NCBI GenBank assembly: GCA_015680905.1
Contig: CM027377.1
Location: 37,038,501-37,102,500 of the forward strand
Reading direction: 5' to 3'
DNA from: Coptis chinensis
Taxonomy: Eukaryota; Streptophyta; Magnoliopsida; Ranunculales; Ranunculaceae
Length of the DNA: 64,000 nucleotides
In this document: piece by piece, positions 22,534-34,475 of the stretch
Layout of the letters: the number at the start of each line of letters is the position of its first letter
Position numbering within the stretch: position 1 is the first letter of the stretch
The notes under the pieces: generated by a model
Databases searched by the model: none
Seen by the model: only the letters and a program-made list of their open reading frames with translations
Told to the model about the DNA's origin: nothing
Translations under genes and position numbers: made by a program

Positions 22534-23286
22534 GAGAATTGCTAGCGTCCTCACCCCTTTAAGGGGTAGGACCATCCTACCTCTAATTAAAACAAGAAAA
22601 GGTGACCAGTAAATGTTTTGAGCTGCTTTCTTTAAAATCATTTTTTTAAAGTGGGTTCAGTCCAATTAAAAACAAGAAACAAGAAAAAGGGAAATAGAAG
22701 AGAATTCCAGAGACACATGCTATGTAATTTCTTTTGATGTTTGAGTTGGTCTTCTTCAAATTGATTAAGTCATTTTCTCTTGGTTAGTTATGAACAATTA
22801 TCAACATATCTTGTGGCAAAGTTGCTTTCCAAATCTGTTCCTCTTTAAATTCATAAATCTTCCAAGAAAGGTTTTTTACAACATAAGCAATCCACTAAAG
22901 CATTTGAAATTTGAACAAATCACACAAGTAGTTATATCTTGTATTGTGGTCATAGTGGAAATGTGGAACCATGATGGGATGGAACAAAGAAAGTGAGTGC
23001 TCGGACCAGATCCATTACAAAAAATAAGAGAGAACGTTATGACCAATTTAGGGGTATGATATGTTCATCACTAGACCAGTTTTGGTGGGACTTTCAGTGA
23101 GGGTCGGTCTGTTTTTAGTTTGGATGAGAAGGTAGTGAGTCAACTCACTTCTTGATTTTTGGTCTTTACTTCATTTAGTTTTAATAAAAGAGGAACCTCT
23201 AGAAATGGTCAACAAGTAAGTTCTTTTGTCAGATATAGAGGTAGGATGGTCCTACCCCTTAAAGGGGGAGGACGCTAGCAATTCTC
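22534..23286. mobile_element. Mutator-type MITE, 753 bp
   Basis: The terminal inverted repeats are about 50 bp long. The left one begins GAGAATTGCTAGCGTCCTC and runs through AGGGGTAGGACCATCCTACC; the right one is its complement with one or two differences. An exact 9-bp direct repeat TAAGTGTAA flanks it (22525-22533 and 23287-23295); 9 bp is the Mutator-family length. The interior is AT-rich, without a transposase. It lies in the upstream region of the CACTA TNP2 gene. Confidence 0.9.
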
Positions 23287-23295
23287 TAAGTGTAA

Positions 23296-23860
23296 ATAAT
23301 AATAATAATAAAATGAATAGAATTAGAGTGTGAAAAGTTAGAAGAAATAATTATTACCATGATTGGTAAACGAGATGAAGTAGAAAACTTGCCGGGTAAA
23401 GAACCGAATACAAAGAGTCTATTAAGCTGAAACGCCATTTAGAGATAATGATTATAATAATATGTTGGAATGATAATTTGTTTAGCAAACAATCCATTTA
23501 GAGTGGAGTATGCTCATTGCGTGAAAAATGAGAGAGAGAGAGAGTCATAGAGCAGTGTCTCCTTTTATATATAGAAGAAGTGTGAATAGTGTGTTACGGA
23601 CTTACAGTGAACTAGTAATCAAATTGAGATTGTTAGTAAGTAAATTAATTTGCTCCACTGCAAATGTCTACTGGAAAGTAGTAGTGATACAAAAATTAGA
23701 GCACTTTTATGGTGCCTATGAGAATACATAGTAATAGAGAAGAATAAAATCACTAACAGATTTAATGATCTTGAAGCGATTATTTTTATTTTTATTTTCT
23801 TAACTAAAAGAGTGCAAAATTTGGGTGTTTTCAGGATTTTTGTGTTATACTTTATTCGAA
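23296..23860. other. AT-rich upstream region of the CACTA TNP2 gene
   Basis: An AAT microsatellite near 23296-23312 and a GAGAGAGAGAGAG run near 23530 are visible. It immediately precedes the TNP2 start, and a TTTTCAG sequence at about 23829-23835 could be a splice acceptor for the coding exon. Confidence 0.35.
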
Positions 23861-26800
23861 ATGGACAAAATGTGGATGTCCAAGGATAGGCTAACAGATG
23901 AATATATTGTAGGGGTTAAGAATTTTCTTCTGTTTGCAAATCCAACAGAGAGTGAGACCATTCTCATAAGATGTCCATGCAAACACTGTGTGAATCTTTG
24001 TGAGTTTACTCAAAAGGAGGTTAGAAACCACCTTTTTGAATCTGGTGTCGACCAACACTATACTAGCTGGATATATCACGGGGAGAAAAGTCATAATGTA
24101 GCCCCTTCTAGTGTCGATGGAAATGGAGACCATCAAGATTATCACAATATGGAAACTCCAGAAGATGCGACAAGTACAAAAACTTGCTAGATCTTTGGGC
24201 GTGACCAATTCACGGTGATCTGTAGAGTTTGAACAATTGCTCCAAGATCTTTGAAAAACCATTATATGAAGGGTGTACAAAGTTTACCAAGTTATCAATG
24301 GTGGTTAAACTATTCAATCTAAAAAGCCAAAGGTGGGTGGTCGACAAGACTTTTTTCAAAATTTGAAATTGTTTGGAGAGGCTTCCGGAAGGTTATTTAC
24401 TACCGTCCTCACTGAATAAGGTCAAGAAGACATTGTCCGTCTATGGAATGAAGTATGAAAAGATACATGCATGTCCTAACGACTGCATCCCATGAGAGGT
24501 GACACGTTATAAGGATCTTCTTGTGTGTCCTACTTGTGGAAGCGTCAAGATATAAGGAGAATAAAAATATGACCGAGACAAGTAAAGGTGTGCCTACAAA
24601 AGTTTTGTGGTATTTTCCACCCATCCCAAGGTTCAAAAAGATGTTTCAATCTGGCAAACAAAAAAGGATTTGACATGGCATCTTGATGCAAGAGAAGTTG
24701 ATGACAAATTGCGTTACCTAGCAGATTCCCCAAAGATGGAAGATCAGATTGCATGTGGCGAGTTTGCGCAGATTCACGAAATCTGCGTCTCGCACTCTCT
24801 GCAGATGGTGTCAATCCACACGGTTCTATGAGTAGTAGGTATAGTTGTTGGCCAGTTATGTTGATCACTTACAACCTTCCACCATGGTTGTGCGTGAAGA
24901 GAAAGTTTATGATGCTTACATTGTTGATATCAGGTCCACGACAACCAGGGAACGATATTGATGTGTACTTGAGGCCCTTGATTGACGACTTAAAAATTTT
25001 ATGGAATACTGGGGTTGATGCTTATGATGCTTACCGACATGAATCCTTTACATTGAGAACTGTGCTAATGTGGACAATAAATGATTTTCCCGCACTTGGT
25101 AACCTATCTGGTTGTTGCGTTAAAGGATATTATGCTTGTCCAATATGCGGTGAGAATACACCTTCGCTCAGACTGAAGCATTCTAAGAAGATTGTATACA
25201 TGTCCACCAGAAGATTCCTCCCAAAGAACCACCCTTACAGAAAGCAGAAGAAGATGTTTAATGGTAAACAAGAGTTTCAATCACAACCAGAACTATTAAC
25301 CGGTGAGAAAGTAAAAGAAAAGGTTAAACTGCTTAATATTTCTTGGGGGAAAAAAGTTAAGAATGTAATTGCGAAGAATTTAGCAAAACCGAAAGGGCGG
25401 AAAGAAGTTACGAAACGAAAATTGAAGAAGTCAATGGGTAAAAGGAAGCGGACGGTCTTGAGAAAAAGGCAAAGACGCCAACCACATCGCCAAGGGTTAA
25501 TAATTGGAGTCGATGATATTTTGAAATGTTGGAAAAAGTCGTCAATATTTTTGAATTGGACTATTGGGAGTATTTGCACATTAGACACAACTTGGATGTC
25601 ATGCATATTGAGAAGAATGTTTGTGACAAAGATTATTGGTACATTGCTTAACATTCCTTTCAAAACAAAGGATACTGTTAACGGTCGTCTTGATCTTGAG
25701 GAGATGGGAAGGGCGGAGTTGGCACCAAAGATAGGTAAAAGTAAAACTTTCCTACCCCCAGCTTGTTTTACATTATCTAGGGATGAAAAAGAAGAGTTTG
25801 CCAAACATTGCATGAGTTGAAAGTTCCCGAAGGATACTCTTCTAATTTCAAGCCCCGTGTTTCAATGGATGATCTAAAATTACAAGGGCTGAAGTCGCAC
25901 GATTGCCACGTTTTGATGCAGCAGTTGCTTCCTGTGGCTATACGATCTGTCTTGCCAAAGCATGTGAGATATGCAATTGTCAGGTTGTGCTTCTTCTTCA
26001 GTGCACTTTGTGCAAAAGTAATAGATGTGCAGCAGCTAAGTCAAATTCAAAGAGATGTTGTTGTCACCGTATGTATGCTGGAAAAATACTTTCCCCCGTC
26101 ATTCTTTGACATCATGGTTCATCTCACGATTCATCTTGTTAGAGAGGTGAAGCTTTGTGGTCCAGTTTTCTTCCGATGGATGTACCCATTTGAGAGGTAA
26201 ACCAACTTACTGAGCTTTCCTTTATCCTTGGTTCGTATGACATAGTAAGCATCATTGTACCATTTTCCCATTGAAATGTCTTAGGTACATGGTGGTGTTG
26301 AAGGGTTATGTACGAAACCGCAATCGTCCAGAAGGTTGCATTGCTGAAAATTATATTGCAGAGGAAGCAATTGAGTTTTGCAGTGAATTCTTATCTGACT
26401 TGGATGCAATTGGAGTTCCTCCCAATTGTAAAATCACTCCTGATGATATGCTGGTGGAGGGAGTTACCCCTGTAGGGGGTTCTGCTGCTGAAGTTGATAG
26501 TACTACCTTGGAGCAAGCGCATCTTTATGTGTTGCACAACACAGGAGTTGTTGAGCCTTACATAGGGTAAAATATGTTGATAGTTTATATCCATTCTTCC
26601 ATTGGTTTAGAATTTCTATAGCTAAATGTGAGATTGCTTTTGGTAACTAAATAGGGAGCACATGGACTACCTGAAGAAAATCCACCCCCGTCAGTCAAAG
26701 AAACCAACATGGTTACAAGAAGAACACAATCGTACCTTTAGTGATTGGCTTAAAGAAAGGGTACAATTAAGCAATTCTAAAGTACCATTTCTTCTGTAAA

Positions 26801-27498
26801 CTCCATTTAATTGTTACTAACCCTTAAAAGAACACAGGTTTCACAAGAGCGATGCATCACCAATAACAAAGTCTCGGATACCTTAATGTGGATATCTCAA
26901 GGGCCTCGGATGCATATATTAAATTATGAGAGCTATATCATCAATGGTTATCGGTTTTCCACAAAAAATCGGATGCTTCACGTGTCACTCAAAACAGTGG
27001 TGTGAGCTTGGTGGCCGCAAAGATGCAAGTTGCAAGTCACGAAGGATAAGAAACCACCTTTTCGATATGTCCTTTTATGGAGTTATTGTTGAAATATGGT
27101 TGCTGGATTATTTTAATTTTCACATTCCAGTGTTCAGGTGTGATTGGGTTGATAGTAGGAATGGTATCAAGAAAGATGATTTGGGTTTCACATTAGTTGA
27201 TCTTGGTAGAGTTGGGCATAAATCTGATTCGTTTATCTTAGCTTCTCAAGCCAAACAAGTCTTTTTTGTTCCTGACCAACTTGATCCTAAGTGGTCAGTT
27301 GCTCTGGCAGCTCCTAAAAGATGTTATAATGTTGGCGATATTGGTAATGACGTGTTTGATGGGGACATAAGAGACAAGGTTCATCCTGAAGTATTTCCAA
27401 GTGCTGATTCTTTTGATTTGATTGATGAATCTTGGTTAGTTTACACACGTGAAGACTGTGAGGGAATATGGGTTGAGAATGAACCATCTAAAACCTAG
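23861..27498 (+). pseudogene. CACTA TNP2 transposase gene
   Basis: TNP2/TnpD-type transposase carries out excision and integration of CACTA elements. The start chosen is MDKMWMSKDR at 23861. In order: a transposase-associated domain (23861-24190; RCPCKHCVN and VDQHYTSWIYHGE); a zinc-type stretch (HACPNDC near 24470, CPTCG near 24530); the TNP2 core (24753-25820; SADGVNPHGSMSS, YNLPPWLCVKRKFMMLTLLI, PGNDIDVYLRPLIDDLK, TINDFPALGNLSGC); DUF4218 (25820-26200; VLPKHVRYAI and FFRWMYPFER); a C-terminal YVRNRNRPEGCIAENYIAEE stretch (26271-26570); and DUF4216 (26926-27498; PVFRCDWVDSRNGIKKDDLG, QVFFVPDQLDPKW). Introns are likely near 26200-26285 and 26570-26655. Breaks are concentrated between 24190 and 24760, plus a frame change near 25500, so the copy is probably inactive. 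Confidence 0.9.
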
Positions 27499-30400
27499 TC
27501 ATTTTGTTTTATTTTCTTCTCTTTTGTTTCTGGGATTTTTTTATTGTAAGATTCTCTATAAGTTGTCAATTGATCAAGATTTTTTTAAGCCTTAGTGAAT
27601 CTTGTATTTAGTTATTTCTATTAGTTACTTTTTCTGTTTTTCCATTTGGAGCTTTACTTATTTCATGAGTAGACTTCATCTATGCCAGGTATTATTCAAA
27701 CAAATTGCTATTACTAGGTGTTTATATATATATATTTGTTTTTCCTTCTGTGCATATTCTTGTTCATCTCATATAATACTAATTAATGCCCTATGCTTAT
27801 ATTTTTAAGCTTAGCCTACTAGCCATGGATCCGGAAGAGGTTGTCCATTCTGAAGATGAGGTTGTTCATTTTGAGGATGAGGTTGTCCATTCTGAAGACG
27901 AAACACCTATAAGTACCAAAGTAAAAAGGAGAGGCGCAACTGTAATGCACTGTTTTTCTGGTGATTGGGATGGTATCATCATAAGAGTTCACTTTGATGG
28001 GAAAAGTAGGCCTATAGGTCGAAAAGTTTGTAATAAGCTTTCTGGTTGGGAAGGTGCTCTTGCGAGGAGTCTGATTCCCCTAAGTGCTTTTCAAAAGTGG
28101 ACGAAAGCACCACCAGAACTTTTAAAACTATTATGGGCTGGCATACTTGTAATTTATTTTGAATGTTGAATTTTTATTTTCTTGTTGTTTCTTATCTTGC
28201 TTGTAACTTGGATTCGGTTTATTTATTCGTGGCCCAGATAGGATTTGATATAGATATAAGGTATAGGAAGTCAGTTTTGAAATCGTTTGGAGTTAGATGG
28301 AGGACCTTCAAGAATATGTTGACTGTCAAATATATTATGCCATTTAAAGATGATCCCGAGGCACTTTCAAAACCACCTGCAAAGTATAAGCTAATTAAAA
28401 AAGCTGACTGGGATGCATTTGTGAAGTCGAGATTAACAGAAGAGTTCCAGGTATGTGTGAGACATTTAAATAAGTATATTGTTCTATTTAAATTAATAAC
28501 TTTTTTTTATCCATTAGGAGAAGAGTAAGTTACAATCTGCACGAAGGGCAAAGGGTAAGTATAATCACCGAGTTAGTAGGCTTGGATATGCTGGCTTGAT
28601 AGATAAGATGGTAAAGACTTGTACAACATTTTTAAATCTTAATGTACATAGTAAGCCATATCAAATACTTCATAACTAAATTGATTTTTTTTTTTGTATA
28701 TCTCATTATAGCAAGAAGAGTTGGGAGAATCGTTTGATGAGGATGATAAAGCTAGCTTGTGGCTTTTAGCTCGGCAGAACAAGAATGGCGAATACTTTAA
28801 CGATGATACAAGGAAGGTGGCAGAAAAAATTGTAAGTTTTGAGCTATGCTAGCATGGGTAATAGAGTAAAGTACTAATGTTACAGTCCACCTGAAGTCTA
28901 AATATCACCAGCTCTGTGTTCAGCATCCCACAAGCCAATTTCAGGCCATGTCAGACCCTATTCAATTTGTATTATGTCAGTTGTAGGTCATCTCCTGATG
29001 TAGGACAAGGTACTATTTCATATCAATTTGTATTATGTCAGTTGTAACCACATGTTATTTGAAGATCCCATATGAACTATATTGGTTGTCATTTACACCC
29101 CTGCAGGGCATGCAAGCTTGAAGTCGAATACGAAACTTATATCCCTTACCGAAAAGTTCATGATTTTTTTTTCGATAATCTAGTTAATGAAATTATGAAT
29201 GAGTTGTTACAATTTATGGGAAATCATATTGTACATCCGTCAAATTCTCTCATCACTTTATGGAAAAGCGGCTTCGAAGTAAAACAAATTAGAGTGCAAC
29301 TCTTTCTTGTGTTTCTTATTAGCCTTTTTCATTTGATAAATTTTTGTATGCGGATTGATTTGATAATGTTGTAAGAGCAGATAATGTTTCTTCTTGATAG
29401 GAACGTATATAATTGACCTTGAAAAAACGATATAAGAGGAATGCGTCGGATTAATTTCATTTGGATTAAGACTTTATTACTTTTAAAAATCATTTCTTGA
29501 TTTACGAAGACCTCTCTTTTAATTCAGTTGTCAACAAATTCTAATGATTTGAACTTTAGAAGTCCTTGAGATTTATAGCATTTCTAAATGTTATCCAATT
29601 AGGCATGGCCAGTTCACCAGTTAGCTACACTCACTAAGAAAACACACGTTGAGAATGATGGGTTGATATTTTCTTTCTCAGTAAAAGTATGATCTATCTC
29701 GCTTAAGAAGAGAGAATGTTTTCGCAGGACCAACTAAAAAAGGAAGAGGCTGAAGGGAAGTTAGTAACCCAAGGAAGCGATGATGTTCTTACGAAGGCAT
29801 TGGGGACTCCAGAACATTGTGGCAAGGTTAGAGCAGGAGGGAAATATGTCACTCCAACTACTTACTTTAATCTCCCTAAACGGGGATCAAAAGCACATAG
29901 AGCAGAGATGGAGTCCACGATCCGTAAGAAAGAAGAAGAAAACCAGGCATTAAAGGAAAGAGTGAGAGAGTTGAAGACCTTACAAGGAGTGATTAGCTTG
30001 CAACACATAGAGAAAGTTGCCTCCAATGGTTCCAAGAATAATAGTAAAAAGCGAATGGAAAGTCCAAATGATGATATATTATCTTCTGGCACTAACAACA
30101 AGACAATTAATAAATGTCTTGAGAGAGCATTGGGTGTGAATTCGAGAAAGAAGTCGAGAAAGGTATTACTTTAAATAAATGGCTACAGAATGTAAATACT
30201 TTTTCAGTTTTGAATTAACTTGTTCAATATGTGCATAGGCAATTAGTGGTGCTAAATCCAAAAGCGACAAGGCAGTCTCTAAACTAAAATTAGGAAATGA
30301 GCAGGTATATGTTATTTAACGTGCAATCTTTAAATGTTACTTAAAAGATTGTTGATTTTAAATTCACTGTTATGTCTCTTAGGATGTGGGCTTGAAGAAC

Positions 30401-30656
30401 AGTAGTGTTGCTAAGCTTAATAGCAAAGTGGCAGTCTTTCAACATAAGTCGGGCAGCAAGCAGGTAATAGTTTTTTTTTTTTTAACTAATGAGTTAGAGA
30501 GGCATAGGAAGGTAAATGTTTTTACAACGGTGATAAACTCAAAAGTGATATGCCAATATCTATTCCGTCATCAGGAAATAAGAAGGTAAATGTTTTTTAA
30601 TTTTTGAAACTTTTAAACCTACCAATAATGTTATGCTCAATTGTTCTGTTGTTTCA

Positions 30657-32045
30657 AAAGTGTAAGCTGGCTTTGGGGTCCAAAAGCAATATTGTTGCGG
30701 ATGCTATTCTAATTGAGGGGTTGGGACCGGATGACAATATCCATAATGTTAAAATGGGAGAAGGCTATGTACGTGTACAAATCATACATGCAATTTTGGC
30801 AAATTCTCTTCTGCCAAGACCGATTCCGGATGATGATATTACCACCGTAGGAGGTGCAGTTGGCTACCACGTGGCTTGGCCAAGTGGCTTTGTGGTATTT
30901 GACAATTTGGCTATCTCAAAACCTATGTTAGGAAACAAGCAGGTATTTGTCATTTTGATATTAACTAAAAGTAATAGTTATAGTTTACAAATATCTATTG
31001 AAAGTGTCCTTATAATGTTTGTTAGGCTGTGGGATCAAAAGACAATGATAATGGTGCTAAAACCGGATCAAAAGGCAATGATAATGGTGCTAATAAAGCC
31101 AAAAGTGTTATGCCAATTTCTAAACCTAAATCAGGAAATGAGAAGGTAAAATCTCTAATTTCTAAAATAATTATTCATGGTACTTACTAGAATTTTAAAT
31201 TTACAATTATTTTAATGTTTGTGGTTGTTTTAAAGTGTAAACTTGCTTTGGGGTCCAAAAGCAATGTTGTTGCTTGATGCTTGTATAATTGAGGGGTTTG
31301 GACCGGATGACAAGATCCATAATGATAGAATGGGAGAAGGCTATGTAATGTGTACAAATCATACGTGCAATTTTGGCAAATTCTCTTACGCCAAGACCGA
31401 TTCGGATGATGATATTACCACCGTAGGAGGTGCAATTGGCTACCACGTGGCTTGGCCAAAGTGACTTTGTGGTATTTGACAATTTGGCTATCTCAAAACC
31501 TATGTTAGGAAACAAGCAGGTACTTGTCATTTTGATATTAAATAAAAGTGATAGTTATAGTTTACAAATATCTATTGAAATTGTCTTTATAATGTTTGTT
31601 AGGTCGTGGGATCAAAAAGACAATGATAATGGTGCTAAAGCCGGATCAAAAGGCAATGATAATGGTGCTAATAAAGCCAAAAGTGTTATGCCAATCTCTA
31701 AACCTAAATCAGGAAATGAGAAGGTAAAATCTCTAATTTCTAAAATAATTAATCAAGGTACTCACTAGAATTTTAAATTTACAATTATTTTAATATTTGT
31801 GGTTGTTTTAAAGTGTAAAGCAATATTGTTGTTGATGCTTGTATAATTGAGGGGTTTGGACCGGATGACAAGATCCATAATGATAGAATGGGTGAAGGCT
31901 ATGTGCGTGTACAAATAATACGTGCAATTTCAACGATTGCCCTTCTACCAAGACCAATTCCTGATGATGACATTACCAGAGTAGGTGGTGCAGTCGGTTA
32001 CCACGTGGCATGGCCTCGTGACTTTGTCATACTTGATAATAAGGT
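30657..32045 (+). repeat. Triplicated DUF8039 segment within the second CACTA gene
   Basis: Three direct copies start near 30657, 31235 and 31815 (period about 578 bp). Each encodes IEGxGPDDxIHNxxMGEGYV and later VGYHVAWP. The first two copies also include the next exon, with SKGNDNGANKAKSVMPISKP and its intron. The first copy keeps an open frame, the second is frame-disrupted, and the third starts slightly shortened but is open from SNIVVDACIIEG to VILDNK. The high similarity of introns as well as exons shows duplication of genomic DNA. Confidence 0.85.
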
Positions 32046-32139
32046 AAAATGTATTCTATTATATTTTTCTACCAATATTTATATAAATTAGCGCCCATTT
32101 GTATTTATTATTCATTGTTTATTTATTTTTATTTTATAG

Positions 32140-33330
32140 AAAAATGAGGTTCAATGTGATGAGCATGACGAAATTATATTTGAAGAATTTGCAGTTTTGG
32201 TGGGCAATATAATGAAGAGAAATCATATAAGTGAAATGGACACGAGGATTTTTTAGCGTGAACTACAGTTTTATATTGCAAAAGATGAAATAATGGATAT
32301 TTATCATAAGCAAATGTTAAATGCCAAATGCATTGTAGTATATATTAGGTGAGTGGAATCTTGGATTTATTTTTTAAGAGATGAGTTGTTTAATTTATGC
32401 GTACATGTCGTACTAATGGTAGTATGATTTTCTTTTAGATATTTGTATGAGAAATACGAAAGTTCTCGACAGCGGTTTGGATTCTGTTATCTTGGTGATT
32501 TCAACTTATATGCAGACAAAAAAGAGATGAATCGTCTGGTCTCAAATAGATTAATGGCAAGACAAAGAGACCAAGTTATTTTTCTTCCGTACAATTCGGG
32601 GTATGCTTGTTGGTCATGTTCTTTAACATATATGCATTCTCATTTTATTTTTATTTTTATTTTTTGTACTTTCTTAACTCCTATATATGGTTGTATAGGA
32701 TTCATTGGGTTTTGGTAATTATTGACGTAAGTGCAAAAAAAGTATATTTTCTTGATTCAACTGGAGGTGTCCCTGATATAAAGCTAAGATGCATGGTGAA
32801 CACGTGAGTTGATGAATCTTATTTTTATTTTGTATGTCATATATGCAAACAACTTGTAACTTAATTGTAAAGTTCGTTTTTTTAGTGGGATGAAAACATT
32901 AGCATTAAGTGAAGGAAAAAGAGTGGAACCAGAGTAGGACTATGTCAAGGTAAATATACAGTACTTGAATGTGAAAGATTTACTTAGTGTATTGAATGTG
33001 TTTTGACAATTTGTTTATGTTTTTGTGTAGTGCCCAATTCAACCAGGAGGATACGAGTGTGGATATTATGTCTTGCATTTCATGAGACATTTTATGATGG
33101 ATCCTAGTCAATCAATTAAGACAAAGGTTAGCAAATCTTTCTTGTTAATATATTCTAAAATATCTATGTAATTCTTTCTTGTAAACGTATATCATATATA
33201 CTAAATTCTTTGTTGACTTTACGTACTCGTGTAGCTAATGGAGTTGGCCAACACTATCACCTATACCATCACGAGCTTATTGAAATTCGTATGGAGTTTA
33301 TTGACTTCATCGAACGATTTATCTCGCCAA
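32140..33330 (+). other. Ulp1-type protease domain exons
   Basis: This is the C-terminal part of the preceding gene, described separately for its catalytic residues. Exons lie near 32140-32350, 32440-32600 (FCYLGDFNLYADKKEMNRLV), 32699-32803 (HWVLVIIDVSAKKVYFLDST), 32886-32949, 33031-33126 (CGYYVLHFMRHFMMDPS) and 33235-33340. The His, Asp, Gln and Cys of the C48 family are all present. The second of the two in-frame stops lies in the short 32886-32949 exon. Confidence 0.8.
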
Positions 33331-33340
33331 GCCAAAGGTA

Positions 33341-33929
33341 TGTGTTTATATTGCGATAATAGTATTTTGTTTTTATTTTGTTTGCTGCTTTGAGATATGG
33401 GATGACTTTAAATGTAGTAGTGTATATCTTGAACCACAACCCATTTGCATTGTAGGTATTTTTATTTATTTTTTATTCCATTGTGAGAACTAGGTCCCAT
33501 CGCATTGTTATCTTCATGCCTATATAAAATAATATGTTTTTGGTCAGTGGGTTGAGCTTTTGGTAGCAAATATACTAATAATGTTTCTTTACTTTATTTG
33601 TTTCTTAGGTTTGACAACGTTTGATCGATCGATGGATAATGCTTAATTTGTTGATGATGGAATTGATTAGAATGATTTTTAGTTTGGTTGAATGTGCTAT
33701 CAAATAAATGTATTTAGCATTTTTCAGTGATGTTGGATAAATGATAAATTGATGTAAGGAATAAGTATTTTCGAATTGCTTGAAAATATATGGGTTGAAG
33801 TTACTGTAGATGTTCTAATTTTATTTTTGAGAATTTTATAGCTGTTTTATTGGTGAAATAAGTTTACAGGTTAGGAATTGAATTACAGGTTATCATGGAG
33901 TATTTTTTTACTGGAAAAATATAATAATA

Positions 33930-33969
<40 letters not shown>

Positions 33970-34039
33970 TATATATATATATGATGGTTTTAGAAGAACT
34001 GTCACAGTGTAAACTATTTGTTGACGTATTTTTTTTTCC
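33341..34039. other. 3' flank of the CACTA genes with an AAT/AT microsatellite
   Basis: The stretch is AT-rich. A run of TAA/AAT trinucleotides followed by AT dinucleotides lies at about 33920-33982. No gene is visible. It is probably the 3' untranslated region and spacer before the right subterminal repeats. Confidence 0.5.
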
Positions 34040-34475
34040 CATAAAATGACGGTTCTACAGTAGTCAATGGGCATTTCATGACGGTTCCACAATAGTCAAT
34101 GGGTATTTCATGTCGGTTCCACAATAGTCAATGGGCATTTCATGACGGTTCTGACGTGAACTGTTAGAAAATATTGTTAATTTATTGACGATTACATATG
34201 AGGTGTCATAATAAAATATACCTACTATGACGTTTTAAAGACTAATATATGTCATAATGAGAGGACCTTTTAAGACGTCCTTCTATGAACCGTCATAAAT
34301 TTAATGACGGTTTTGGTTGACTTTTTATGACACCCTCAGTAATGACACTTTGCAAGACCGTCATTAAATTAACAAGCATGATTTCTAGAATTAAATTAAC
34401 AAGCATGAGGTCTAAAAGGTCTAAAAAAGGCCTTTCATGAACACACAATCTAGAATTTTCTCTTTTTAATGACGG
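34040..34475. repeat. CACTA right subterminal region with a 32-bp tandem repeat
   Basis: Units with ATGACGGTTCCACAATAGTC and CAATGGGCATTTC start at 34046, 34078 and 34110, with a partial unit at 34142 (period 32). Dispersed TGACGG and CCGTCATAAA motifs like those at the left end follow. The sequence ends TTAATGACGGCTA at about 34475, directly against Copia A integrase, without the expected inverted CACTA terminus. Confidence 0.75.

Larger units (their letters stand above)
27825..33330 (+). pseudogene. Second CACTA gene: En/Spm (Ptta) protein with DUF8039 repeats and a C-terminal Ulp1 protease
   Basis: The start is MDPEEVVHSEDEVV at 27825, with a short acidic repeat. Exons with good GT/AG borders follow: 28240-28450 (RYRKSVLKSFGVRWRTFKNM), 28518-28610, 28712-28831 and 29728-30162 (GTPEHCGKVRAGGKYVTPTT, then a KKEEENQALKERVRELK coiled coil). 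This order is typical of plant En/Spm Transposase_24 proteins. Three DUF8039-like segments follow (30657-32045), then a Ulp1/SENP-type cysteine protease domain (32140-33330) with His in IHWVLVIID, Asp in YFLDSTGG and Gln/Cys in CPIQPGGYECGYYV. Ulp1 enzymes cleave SUMO from proteins; its role in CACTA biology is unsettled. In-frame stops at about 32254 and 32936, and a disrupted middle DUF8039 copy, make activity unlikely. The start lies about 330 bp after the TNP2 gene on the same strand. Confidence 0.85.
19539..34475 (+). mobile_element. CACTA (En/Spm) DNA transposon inserted in Copia A
   Basis: The left end is CACTACTAAAAAAAGGG at 19539, followed by TGACG-type subterminal repeats. It carries a TNP2 transposase gene (23861-27498), a second En/Spm gene with a Ulp1 domain (27825-33330), and a right subterminal region (about 34040-34475) with the same ATGACGG motifs. 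The expected right terminus ...TAGTAGTG and a 3-bp duplication are not visible; the CACTA-type sequence simply meets Copia A integrase at about 34475. Both genes have breaks, so the copy is probably not autonomous. Nested within it are MITEs at 20029-20252 and 22534-23286. Confidence 0.9.

Noticed and set aside
25277-25813. Minus-strand open frame of 178 residues
   Set aside because: It is the antisense shadow of the TNP2 transposase coding sequence.
33920-33982. AT/AAT-rich run as a possible matrix attachment or origin site
   Set aside because: It is a simple microsatellite; nothing else supports such a role.
34046-34160. Regular 32-bp repeats that could suggest a CRISPR array
   Set aside because: The repeats are contiguous with no unique spacers, lie in the subterminal region of a plant CACTA element and match its left-end motifs.
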